Below are positions 8,501 to 19,500 of a stretch of DNA of 64,000 nt, in pieces. The notes beneath the pieces were generated by a model. The model saw nothing but the letters and a program-made list of their open reading frames with translations, did no database searches and was not told the origin of the DNA. Origin of the DNA: Alviniconcha marisindica (lineage: Eukaryota > Mollusca > Gastropoda > Provannidae); NCBI GenBank assembly GCA_018857735.1, contig JABMCL010000697.1, positions 375,001 through 439,000 of the forward strand, written 5' to 3'. Numbering within the stretch: position 1 is the first letter of the stretch; every line of letters starts with the position of its first letter. The translations under genes were made by a program, and so were the position numbers.

Positions 8501-10825
8501 TGCGATATCTGCAACAAAAGCTACGAGTTGCAGAGTGTGTTGGATGCACACCGAGCCAAGCATGAGGCGGCTGGTGAGGTAACCCCATGCCCCCACTGCC
8601 AAAAGCAGTACATGTGCCAGAAGGCTCTGGCACGTCATGTTCAGGTAAATTTGACTGCTGTCACAGTCACACCATTGCTTTGTTTTTCTGCCCACTCTCA
8701 CAGTCACACTGTCCGTTGTTTTTCTCTTCAGTTTACCATCATTTATTGTTCCAACTTTAACTAATCTTAATCATATGACTAACTAAAACAATAAAAGTTA
8801 GACTAAGAAGGATTCCCTGATAGAATAAGATACATGTCTTGGTTGTTCTGGTAATAATACAAATTTATATATATATACATGTGTTTATTAACTTGTCCAA
8901 AGCTGGTTTTAAAAGCAAAACTTTAGCCGTTGCTTGTTCTGGGAGACAATCTGAGCTTTCAATGTTTGCACAACATTAGTCATTAACTTTATTATCTTGT
9001 ATTTTCATACCATCACCCCCCTCCCTCCCGATGGACAATGAACTTAACAATAATAATGATAATAAATATTACTAGAGTTAATGGGTAGTCAGATTAAAAT
9101 TTGAAATGGACCTAAATAAAAACACCAAAAAAACACACACTCCAGAACCAAATAAAATACCCTTTACCAGACATACTTCAAAACAAATGATTTTTAAAAC
9201 TCCCCCCCCTCTCTCTCACACACAAGCTCTCTCTTGCGTGCGCGCGCGTGCACACACACACATGCACACATATTCTCAGATTGTGCATGGGCATGCTCAC
9301 CAACACGCACACACGCGTTCACACAAACAAACACACATGTATACAGTCAACTTCATAAGTTTTCTTTTTGAAGGTGGACCACTTTGGAGTGAAGAACTAC
9401 AAGTACAAATGTGACCGATGCCCAGCCCAGTTCATGGATTCCATCCAGCTGCGGGACCACATCGCCACGAAGCATGAGGGAAGGAGACCCTACGCCTGCC
9501 GCCTCTGTCCCAAAACCTTTGTTTGTCGCCCTACGCTGAACCGACACATGCGACGTGACCATGAAAATGAAGGAGCATACAATCCTTATGTCTGCAAAGT
9601 TAGTTTGTATTATGATTATAGCTGACCTCTTTTTTCTTTTTCTTTTTAAAATATATTGAAAACTGCTCTGAATCTGTGCATGCTTTTCTTTTTATATCAT
9701 ATCAACAGGTATGTTTAATTTCAATAAGTAATTTGCTATTGTATGTGCTTAGTCAGTGCTATCGTGATCTTCAGAAGGTCTGGTGAATAAATAGCCATTA
9801 CTGCTATTCATAAAAATATATTTCAGTACGGTGGAAAAAAGTTAAGGGGTCATGGAGCTGCATTGTATTTCAATATTCAGTACATGTTGTGGCAACTTCT
9901 TTATTTTGTCAAATGCCCAGAACAAAATCCCGATTTACTTTTGAATTTCTGTAACCACATTAGCCATTTCCTGCTACTTAATATTCATATAAGACAGATA
10001 ACATGCAAATAATTCAAAAAAGGGATGTAAAATTATTTTAATCAAAATGATGTCATTAGGCAAAGCTCATCATCAGGCAAAACATGTAATCAAGTCTGTC
10101 AGTCAAGAAGGGAAGTGCCATCAGACCTGTCAAGTCTAAAAGCAGGAAGGGATTTTCAAGGGCCCAGTAGTCATCCTTGGACATTAAGGGAACTAACCCT
10201 CTCAGAACTTGTTTTGTTCTATGGGTAGATGAGATCAGAACTTTAAAACAGAACGAGGGCAAGAACACTGGTGGAGTTTATGTGCCTTGTATTTATTCAC
10301 ATGCCAGGGGAGACAAGAGTTACCACAGGCAACTCAGCTCTTTGTTGTTGTGTTTGTGTGACGTCTTTTGAGTGCTAATTAACTCCCTTGTGTGTTGATT
10401 CTTAAAAAAATTACTTTGACCTTGTCTACACATTTGCTGGAAGATGTTCTGAGAAGGCTGCATACTGTGTTAAGATACATAATGGATAATGAGAATAATA
10501 ATGGATAATGAGAAAAATCTCCCTGTTTCAGACCTGTGGGAAGAAGTTCATTGAGAAGCACTACCTGGCTCGCCATGAGGTGGAGGCCCACAATGAGGTC
10601 AACCCCCTGACCTGCAACTACTGCAAGAAGTCCTTCACCAGGAAGAAGACCTTTGACCGCCACATGGACTGCCACAAGGGAATCCGCCCTTTCCTGTGTG
10701 ACACCTGCGGCATGAGCTACTCGTCCAACAAACATCTGTTGCGACACAAGCAACGCTCATGTTCAACACAAAAACATGGCTCCAACAGATACAAGGTGCC
10801 GCTCATCCAAGCCTTAGTGTCATGA
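5521..10825 (+). CDS. ZnF-A: multi-C2H2 zinc-finger protein (about 1152 aa, four coding exons)
   Basis: Probable DNA-binding nuclear protein; no orthologue recognised. Coding segments are 5623-6919, 7002-8644, 9374-9598 and 10532-10825; the exon holding the start begins at 5521. The start ATG at 5623 has ACC before it and G after it. An N-terminal finger (C49, C52, H67, H72; CX2CX14HX4H, with FGSGESM) is followed by about 535 residues of Ser/Thr/Lys-rich, probably disordered linker. Sixteen fingers begin near residue 609: a five-finger module including HNLDLLNVH, then eleven more. The last is C2HC (HKQRSC). The reading frame is continuous only if 6920-7001 is an 82-nt intron, or if there is a 1-base indel. 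A poly(A) signal candidate AATAAA lies at 11086. Paralog ZnF-B faces it tail-to-tail. Confidence 0.85.
5623..6919 (+). CDS. ZnF-A coding exon 1 (N-terminal finger and linker)
   Basis: Codes for residues 1-432 plus one base. It starts at ATG 5623 and ends at the donor AAGA|GTAAGT (6920). If the following 82 nt are retained, translation runs in the same frame to a stop at 7063-7065, giving a 480-aa protein with only the N-terminal finger. Confidence 0.75.
7002..8644 (+). CDS. ZnF-A coding exon 2 (five-finger module and six array fingers)
   Basis: The acceptor is a T-rich tract then CTTATCAG (7001). The phase-1 junction creates an ACC codon and moves reading into the frame that holds all fingers. 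Fingers visible in order begin CDFC, CKTC (with HNLDLLNVH), CLTC, CAVC, CHIC, CRVC, CHDC, CSIC, CEMC, CDIC and CPHC. The donor is TTCAG|GTAAAT at 8645. The last finger's final His comes from the next exon (HVQ|VDH). Confidence 0.85.
8645..9373 (+). other. ZnF-A intron between coding exons 2 and 3
   Basis: AT-rich. It contains a mixed CA/GC dinucleotide region (about 9225-9345) shortly before the acceptor. No coding sequence was seen. Confidence 0.85.
9374..9598 (+). CDS. ZnF-A coding exon 3 (two fingers)
   Basis: 75 codons, phase 0 at both ends. The acceptor is TTTCTTTTTGAAG. The exon begins VDHFGVKNYKYKC, carries the fingers CDRC and CRLC, and ends NPYVCK before donor GTTAGT (9599). The matching ZnF-B exon (15579-15364) begins VDHIGIKDFKHKC and ends TPYVCQ, so both boundaries are conserved between the paralogs. 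Confidence 0.92.
9599..10531 (+). other. ZnF-A intron between coding exons 3 and 4
   Basis: Contains a repeat fragment at 10275-10388 related to the fold-back element at 55.2-55.4 kb, and a segment near 10200-10234 that resembles 55855-55889 (both hold AACTTGTTTTGTTC). No coding sequence was seen. Confidence 0.8.
10275..10388 (+). repeat. Fold-back/MITE family fragment (single arm)
   Basis: Matches the right arm of the inverted repeat at 55177-55445: GAGTTTATGTGCCTTGTAT, ATTCACATGCCAGG, AGAGTTACC, GGCAACTC, GTTGTTGTGTTTGTGTGAC and GTGCTAATTAA-TCCCTTG, in the same order. Confidence 0.75.
10532..10825 (+). CDS. ZnF-A terminal coding exon (three fingers)
   Basis: The acceptor is TCCCTGTTTCAG. 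It begins TCGKKF, so the finger CKTC is split by the intron between its third and fourth residues. Two more fingers follow (CNYC, CDTC), the last ending in Cys instead of His. The stop TGA is at 10823-10825. Confidence 0.92.
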   Translation, partial: TCGKKFIEKHYLARHEVEAHNEVNPLTCNYCKKSFTRKKTFDRHMDCHKGIRPFLCDTCGMSYSSNKHLLRHKQRSCSTQKHGSNRYKVPLIQALVS

Positions 10826-13609
10826 AGACTTTAATTGGTTCGTCCAAGTGGTTTTGATGAATGCTGTGATGCTTTTCGCCCTGTCCTTCCTATAATGAAT
10901 AATGGTAATAACAGATTATTCCATGGCACCTCATCTTGTAAGAGCCCAGAGTGCTTACAAAGTCATAAGGATATTCATTCATCATACACATGCACACACA
11001 TGTATGTGCACGCGTGCACACACACACACACACTCACACACACACTCTCTCTCTCTCTCTCTCTCACTCCAACACACACACACACAATAAATACATGCAT
11101 TACTGGTGATAGTTGGTACAATGAGAAGAAAATGACATCAGTGTGTAGAAGAGAAGAGGTGGGTTTTCAGTTTTGACTTGAAAGAGAGTGAAGACGAATT
11201 CCTGACGGAGAGAGGAACAGAGTTCCAGATCACAGGGCCAGGTGTATTGAAAGGATCCTCCCACCCCACCCCAGGTCCTTCTACCTATCCCAGGAACACA
11301 GTCACAGAAGATTCCTAAAGACTAATGCTGCTGGCCCGCTCCATAGTCTGATGAAGACGTTGGCACCTCTTGTCCACTCCACAGTCTGACCCAAGACCAA
11401 ATAGCTCCAAGGTCTTTGGTCTGGTGAAGACTTTGGTTATGGTGCCTCTCGTCCAAGGAGTCCTGCAGTGATTGAGAGGAAGGATCCAAGGAGTCCTTAG
11501 TTTGAAGATGACATTTCTGGTCACCCAGTCCTTCATTTGATGAAGACTGGGGCTGTTGCCCAGCTTTTACTTGGGTGAGGAATTTTAGGACGTTTGCTTT
11601 GTCCAAGAATCTGAATGGAGACAATGAAAGGTATCACTATCATAGTGACTGTCCAGTCTTTCAGAATTTCTGTGAAAACATATGTGTTCAATGGCCACTA
11701 AAACTGGATTATTTGCTACATTTCTTTTCATGATCCATGCTGTTGACTGGTGGTGGTTATGGGGAAAATGGTGGTGGTGGTGATGTGTGTGTGTGTTTCT
11801 GTAAAATGAAATGAATGTCAAATTATCTTGACATGTTTATTCATCCGTGATATAGACCTGTCTGTGGTACTTTATATACTCGTGTCTTCATCTTGTTGTT
11901 TTTTTCTTCAGGGGAAATTTCCATGGGCTGTGTTATTGTGCAATTTTAGATATATATATTGTTTTTTTATGGGTTTGTAGTTTTAGCTTGTGAGGCCATT
12001 TTTGGCCACCTGGTGCTGTGAAAATGCATCATTTTATGTGCCATACATATAAATTCTCATTCGTTCAAGTAACTGTGCAAAATATGATATATCAGTGCAC
12101 ACAGTTGGGCAGTATTGGTTGCTACAGCACAAGTAGTAAAGAGTCAAGTCCAGACCTAGTGAAGTTTTCCGCTTTAAGCCCCAGTAGGTCAGAATGCAGC
12201 TGGAATTTACCTTTCATATTTCTGCCTTCCTGGTTCATGTGGCTTTATTATTTCTTGATCCTCCTCAAGCATATTAACATGAAGCGACATTAGGTGTCAT
12301 GAACATTTACTTGTGGTATTGACAAGTTTTTTTTCCTCTATCTGGTAAGTGAATTTAAGTTTTGAATGAATTTTTCTTTGGTTTTGTTTTATAAAATATC
12401 AGAATATTCTGTTGGGTAGAGGGAGGGGACCCCTACATTGCTGTGGGGCCCTCATTTGTTTTACAAAAGATATCAAAATTTCATGGAAGATGTCAGTGGA
12501 TATTATATGCAAGTTACTATTGTCACAATAAAATGCGCAGTCTTAAAATTCTTCAGCTTTAATCTGTTCATTTTATACATGTACAGTGTTTTCTGTTGAA
12601 AGCGAAGGAAGCCTGAAACATTAATAAGAATGAATTTCTGTATCATACAAACACTAGCATTACATTCCCATAATTGTTCCTATGCAAAACAATGTACAGC
12701 TTATCAAAAAAAAATCTCTGTTAACTTTGGCATACTTTTGTGAATGGGCACAATCACACACACACACACACACAAAATCATGTGTCAATCCATGGTCTTG
12801 TATTACACATATTACCCTTGAAATTCAAACAGCATTACATACATTACCCTTGAAATTCAAACAATTGAGCCTGTGGTTAAGGCCTCCCCTTGCACCTCAA
12901 GCATGTTTACTGTCTCTTTTCTGATGCCATATTTTGGACCAAAAATCCTGCTGGATTTATCTCTTGCGCTTAGGCAGAACTTGGATTAAGGTTGGGGTTA
13001 GGGTTATGCAGAAAGCTGTTGTTTCTACCACCTCATAATGCCTACTGAACAGCAGCCATTTTATGTTTATCTGAACTTCACTCAAACATGCTTCACACTT
13101 CTCAAATGGCAAGTCCTGATGATGAATTGTGGCTTAGCTTTGTGAACAAAAGAGGCAGACAAAGCACTCGCCTTACATCTAATTTTCACAAATTAATGTG
13201 TACAGGATAATGTTTTTAGGTAAGTTTAATACAATTTTAACTTGTAATGTGGCATCAGAAAAATCCAGCAATAAAGTACTGTATAACAGTTCAAGATTAT
13301 TGTAAAGTGAGCATTTCACAATAAGAGGCAACAAGAAGACAATCTGGTTCATCAACACATCAACTACAGTGAAGCCACAGACAAAACAGGCAGCATTCTT
13401 TGTCTCAGTTTTCACACTTTTGTTTCCCAAAGACAAAGTAAATACTGAGATACAAGGTGAATGTATGATGAGCATGTTGTGTGTCTAAACATCAGATGAC
13501 TCTCAGGACAATTGTCATCAGTCACCAGACAGTCATCATTCTACTCATGAGCAAGTCCATGTCATGTCTGTCCAGAATGGCACAAAGCAGTTGTGATGCC
13601 ATCATGCCC
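10826..13609. other. Convergent 3' flanks of ZnF-A and ZnF-B
   Basis: No coding sequence was recognised. It holds CA/CT dinucleotide tracts at 11017-11085 and the AATAAA at 11086-11091, a candidate ZnF-A poly(A) signal. A segment near 11160-11265 resembles a degenerate SINE/LINE body (GTGGGTTTTCAGTTTTGACT; similar words at 52480). A TTTATT at 12244-12249 is AATAAA on the minus strand and a candidate ZnF-B signal. A short direct duplication lies at about 12806-12862. Confidence 0.6.
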
Positions 13610-14136
13610 ACTAAATAGCAGTCAATATTACATCTCTCAAACAGCAGTCAGCTTTACATCTCTCAAACAGCAGTCAGCTTTACATCTCAAACAGCAGTCA
13701 ATATTACATCTCTCAAACAGCAGTCAGCTTTACATCTCTCAAACAGCAGTCAATATTACATCTCTCAAACAGCAGTCAGCTTTACATCTCTCAAACAGCA
13801 GTCAGCTTTACATCTCTCAAACAGCAGTCAGCTGTACATCTCTCAAACAGCAGTCAGCTTTACATCTCTCAAACAGCAGTGTTACATCTCTCTAACAACA
13901 GTCGGCATTACATCACTCAAACAGCAGTCAGCATTACATCACTCAAACAGCAGTCAGCATTACATCATCCAAACAGCAGTCAGTGTTACACCACTCGAAT
14001 AGCAGTCAGTGTTACATCACCCAAACAGCTGTCAGCATTATATCACCCAAACAGTAGTCAGCATTACATCACTCAGCAGTCAGCATTACATCAAACAGCA
14101 GTCGGCATAATACTCAAACAGCAGTCATTCTACAAG
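13610..14136. repeat. 26-bp minisatellite, about 20 units
   Basis: Units of the form CTCAAACAGCAGTCAGC followed by (T/A)TTACATCT (total 26 bp) are repeated about 20 times. Units near 13880-14130 use the variant ATTACATCACT. The array touches the ZnF-B terminal exon. On the minus strand each unit reads TGACTGCTGTTTGAG, and the last unit supplies the final codons and stop of ZnF-B. Confidence 0.95.
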
Positions 14137-14359
14137 TGGTCATGTGTCGAGTGAGATTCCGCTTCCTGGGAAACTTGCTGTCACAGTTGGTGCACACAAA
14201 CTTGACAATGCCACGGTGGACGAAGTCCAGGTGCTCCTGCATGGTGCGCTCCAGGCTGAAAGACTTCTGGCACACTGGACATTCGAAGGGGTTGAAGCCA
14301 GTGTGGGTGATCATGTGCCGCTGTAGGTCCTTCTTCAGCGGGAATTTACTTCCACAATC
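14114..14359 (-). CDS. ZnF-B terminal coding exon (81 codons plus stop)
   Basis: The acceptor is a TG-rich tract ending GTGCAG. It begins DCGSKF, completing the split finger CQDC, then CPVC and CTNC; the last finger ends HMTTC (C2HC). The last residues MTAV and the TGA (14116-14114) come from a unit of the adjacent 26-bp minisatellite. Confidence 0.92.
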   Translation of the reverse strand, partial: DCGSKFPLKKDLQRHMITHTGFNPFECPVCQKSFSLERTMQEHLDFVHRGIVKFVCTNCDSKFPRKRNLTRHMTTCRMTAV

Positions 14360-15610
14360 CTGCACACACACAGACAGACACACACACACACAACTTGAAG
14401 AAAATCTAACAGATGGAAACCACCAGCTCAGTAATGCGATGCACATGAAATTGATATTTACAGCAACAGCAAGGCCTGGGTAGCACTACAAAGTTTTCCA
14501 TTTCCACAAACATCAGACAGCAACGGCACACAACATAAGGTAAACTCAGGCACAATACATACACAACAATTCTCAGACCAGACTTTTTAAGTTCTTTTAG
14601 TCATAACACCTGCAACAAATGTGCAGCCAGTTTCCCACAGCAACACCTAAACTACAGCCATCCAATGTCTCAGAGATGGATCAGATGTAGATGTATATCA
14701 GCCACATACCTCCTATGCACATCACTGAAACTTTCCCAAAGAAAGCTCCCCACAGTAATGAAAACCCCTGCTAAAAGGATGTTATGTAGTCATGCCCACC
14801 AGTCTTTTTGTCTTTTCTCATGTGAAAGAGAAAGCATCACACCACTAAATGCACCCAGTCAAAATGAAGAGAGTGTTAAGTGTGAAATACAGTGTGGACT
14901 TGTCATCAGAAGATCACGGATTTGATCCTAGGCAGGAGCAGTAGGCAAGCTGTTTTTTCTTCTTCTTCCAGTCAGCATTCTACACTAACTCTTATTTCAA
15001 TATCTGTTTCACCTCTTTGGTAGACTGTTACCATGTGTCATCTCATGGTAACAATGCAACCTTCATGCTTCTGTGACCTTAAACTTTGGTCACAGTAAGT
15101 GTGAGTCTGCGTCACCAATGCTGGCAAGAATGATGAAGGTGTAAAACTCAGTGGAATAATGTCATGCAAAGTAGGAAAGTTAGTGCATGAGACATGCCCA
15201 AGAAACTCTGGAAGTCAAGGTTTCAGACACTGCCACAAGGCTGACCAATCAACTGGGCAGCCAGACTAACACTGGTTGAACTACATTAGGTTCACACTCT
15301 TTTATGGGATCAGTTAATATTCAATATTGAATAAAACTTTAAAAGAACCCTTCCTGAACGTACCTGACAAACATATGGTGTATCTCCTCCGTGGACAACA
15401 CGTTTGTGTCTGACGCAGGTAGACAAGTGTTTGAAGCCCATGCCACATGTGTGGCATGTGTAGCTGGAGCCACCACGGTGCTTGTTGGTCACATGATCCC
15501 TCAGATGTGTGGCATTGATGAACTGGGCATCACACTGCTCACACTTGTGCTTGAAGTCTTTGATGCCAATATGATCCACCTGAAAGCAACATAAAAATAA
15601 TAATAAAAAT

Positions 15611-15647
<37 letters not shown>

Positions 15648-16496
15648 CTGGTCAACCTAGTACATGTCTGATAAAATATTTAAAAACTCAGTTACACAAC
15701 TGGCTCTTTGAAAGATTACTTTCATACCAAGAGTTAACAATTGCATGAGACATAATCTACTACATCATGTACCTCCTTATCCTTTCTTAGTTTAAGTTAC
15801 AAATTTTGCATAGTTTGTATAGTAAAGTATACCTGTTCCTATACACTGATTGATTGTCATGCCAACATTCTTCCAAGCACTGGACACAAAAACATAGCTC
15901 AACCAAAAGCAGAAAAGTGTCCGAGTTCTAAATCTCATTTTTCACCATTTAACTGTTAAGTGTCGTTTTGTACTTGTAGCTTGATAACAGGGTGTCCTAA
16001 TATATAACATTCTTTTTAACCTTTCACCTGTTACGTAAGTAAACATGGTGCTTAACGTCCACAGAAACCATATTTACATGTTTGGATCTTATCATCTTTT
16101 ATACCTGTTCATGTCGGTGCAGGCTGATCTTGGTCATGTAGAGTTTGCCACAGAACTGACAGGCGTAGGAATCCAGCCCACTGTCATGCTTTGCCATGTG
16201 GTTCCGCAGCTTGCTCTGGTTTGGCAGAAGACACAGGTATTATCACAGAGTATACATACCAATCACATGAATGTGTTGCTTAAAATCATAATAACGAAGA
16301 GTTATACTTGATATATATATATATAGAATTACAATACAGTACCGTTACATGAAAGGTAACAAATTTCAAAGCACACAAAAACACTCAGTCATGTATTATA
16401 CATCACATGACATTGCAGACAGAAGTCACTGCTGATAGTGATACAACAAAAACTCAAGGAGTCACATACTCATTGTGGAAAAAAGAGGTAAACAGG

Positions 16497-16554
<58 letters not shown>

Positions 16555-19500
16555 TATTACAGTTTACACACACCTCAAACCGGAAGGTCTGTTTGCAGCG
16601 TGGACATGAGAAGAGACCTTGTTTTTCTTCATGAAGCTTGACATGTTTCTTCAGCTCATATCGACTAACCAGTTCCTTCCCACAAACATCACACATACTC
16701 TTCTCAAAGTACATGTTTAGCCAGTGCTTCTTTAGCTCATGGTCCTTGAACTCATCAAAGGATGTAAACGTCTGGGAACAGAAAACACACACAAACTGAA
16801 CAGCTGTGTGGCCATGCGAGCTCATGTGATCTGAGATGCTTTGTTCAGTGACAGCAATGTCCTCCCCACAATCTGGACAGAAGTACCTGCCTTCCCTGAT
16901 GCTTTGCAGAACTTTCCTAGCATGAAGGTCAAGGTGTTTATGAATGTTCTTACGCTGACGCCATATCTCGCCATCGCACAGTGAGCACTGAAATTTCTCT
17001 TGGTTTTCAACAAACTCAGCACTCTCCACCTCTGCGATAATGTTGTGGAGTTTGTCAACAAGTTCCGCTAGCTCACTCTGTTCAAGTTCTCTCTCAGACA
17101 GCTCACTCACCAGGTTAAGGTTTCTGGAGTTGGTGTGCGCTTGCAAGTGGATGAGCAAGGCATATTTGTACGGGAACATCTGCTGGCAGACAGGGCATGA
17201 AAAGCTTTTGTGCATTTTGATGTGGTTAGCTATGTTCATTGGGTAGTTCCACATACGCTTCTGGCACATAGAGCATGTTGTTGTCCCACAGGCATCCCGG
17301 ATGAATGTTTTGAAACCCAAACTGAGTGATAAAGGGTGGGCTTCTGGGGAGTTTCCAAGATGAGTTATGAAGTCACTTTTGTTCTTGAACTCCACACTGC
17401 AGGTCATGCAGGTGGCAATCCCTTCTGGCTGGTGAATGTAGGCATAATGCACGTTAAAGAGGTCCAGGTTGTGGAATTTGCGCTCACACTGGTTGCACTG
17501 GATGATAGTCTGCTGATTGCCAAACCGGTTGACATGGCGTCTGGCTTGGTTTTCTGACTCAAACGCCCTTTCACACAGAGCACAGGTGTAGTGCATCTGG
17601 TTGGGCACCACCAATCCCTCAGGCGTGGTCGTGAAATTCCTGACAATGTAGTCCTCAACTCCTTGAAGGCCTTCAAGCTTGACAAGGCTGCAAGGAATTC
17701 CAAATGGCACCCCTGCAGCAAGGTCAATGGGCTGACAGGCCGGTTCCTCTTCACCATGGGCCTGAGAGGCACTGTCGTTGACAACAGTACTAGAGGCGGC
17801 AGAGTCAGCCCCCTGATGAACCTTCAGATGTTGGTACAGCAACTTCTTTGATCTGAACTGTTTGCCACATGACTGGCAGGAAAGCAAAGGTCGGGCAGAC
17901 TGATTGTAAGCTGGAGTCTGAGCCTGGACTGCCTCAGCTTCCTCGAATCCATGAGGAATGAAAGTTACGGTAATCTGATTTGATAAGCTCTGGGGTGAAT
18001 TTTCCTCAAATTTAAGAATCTGTTGAACCGACTGGGAAATAATATCCTGCACTGGCTGAGCCTGTGGTTCCAAACTCACCAAACTGGATTTCTGGCTCTC
18101 CTGCTCAGTCTGCCCACGATGAACACTCTGTAGCAAGACCTCGTGAGATTCTCCATGTTCCTTGAGGTGAGTGTAAAGGTCACTTTTGTGACGAAATGAC
18201 TGCCTGCACTTCTGGCAGTTGTGGGCATTGGACTTGTTGTGCATCATGTAGTGCTTTTCCACTCTGCCTTCTCCTTCAATGATGGACTCATCACAAATAG
18301 AGCACTGGTGGGTAGCACACGAGTCTTTGATGAGGTTGGCCGCCGTCTGTCCCTTGGCATTGGGATGAGTTAGCAGGTGGTTCAACAAACTTCTTTTGGA
18401 CCCCAGAGAATTACCACAGGTGAGGCAACTTGTCGACTCCTGTGTCTTATGGACGTGGTAAATATGCACGTTGAGAAGATCCAGGTTGTGCAGCTTCATA
18501 TCACACACACTACACTGCTGCAATCTCTGGCCTTGGTAGAGCTGAATGTGCTTGTTCAGTTTGCTCTCAAACCTGAACTTTCGGCCACAGTCCTCACAGC
18601 GATATTTCTCCTCTCTTGCTCTTTTTTTAGCCGACACAGAATTAGAATCTGAAATTTTCACTGCATCTGCTGCATTTTGCTTTGGTTTTGGCTGAGCTTC
18701 AGCAACAGTAATCTTGCATTTCTTGCGCTTGCGTGCCAGTTTCTCAGAGCTAGTTTGTTGAAGTTTAGGAACAGCTGAGGATGAAGTCCCCTGGAATGTG
18801 TCATCATCCAGTGGCTGTGGTTCACCACTCATGTGGTCATCTTCACTTTCTGAACCCATAATGTAGCGCACAGGTTTTTTAATCTTGCGTCCTGATGAAC
18901 GACGGGTGATTACTTTTGGATCAGCACATGTTATACTGACATCATCAACCACCTCAGAATTCACGTCAACACCATGCTTGGATGATTGCTGTTGGCTTGA
19001 GGACTGTCGGTATTTCACTGTCGCCGAATGACCGGAAGCATGCTGTCTGTGGCTGCTTCCCACCTTATTTGAGTGTACTGGCAATTGTTTTGACAAATTT
19101 TTCATGGCTTTTGATTTCATCATGGAGACTGACTTTTGTTTGCCTTTTAGCCATTTTACTTCTCTTGCAGATAACCTTTTTGTTCTCAGCTTCATGGAGG
19201 CAGAGTTCTTTTCTGCTTTCACCCTTTTCACCTCTTGTCGAGATAATCTTTTCACTTGAACACTGCATTTTGGAAGCTTGACCACATCAGAATCTTCAGC
19301 AGTAGTTTGGTGCATCTGTCTTCTTGTCACAGCATGGCTTGCTCTGCCTTTTAGACGTGACGATTTTCTTACAGAGGCTTGATGGTGTTTTTCTTGCGTC
19401 AAGTTAGTATGGAGTGACTGGGTTGCAGTTGCAGCTATGCTTCTATGACCATCACCACCACCATCAGAAGCATGATGAAGAGTCAAGGGCCCAGCAGGCT

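Noticed and set aside
12982..13008. Interstitial telomere-like GGTTGGGGTTAGGGTTA
   Set aside because: Only two or three degenerate units; not a telomeric array.
13610..14136. CRISPR-like array
   Set aside because: Units are contiguous, with no unique spacers, in a eukaryotic genome.
13593..14154. Plus-strand frames across 13.6-14.15 kb
   Set aside because: Repeated peptide from the 26-bp minisatellite; the real coding strand at the right edge is minus (ZnF-B).
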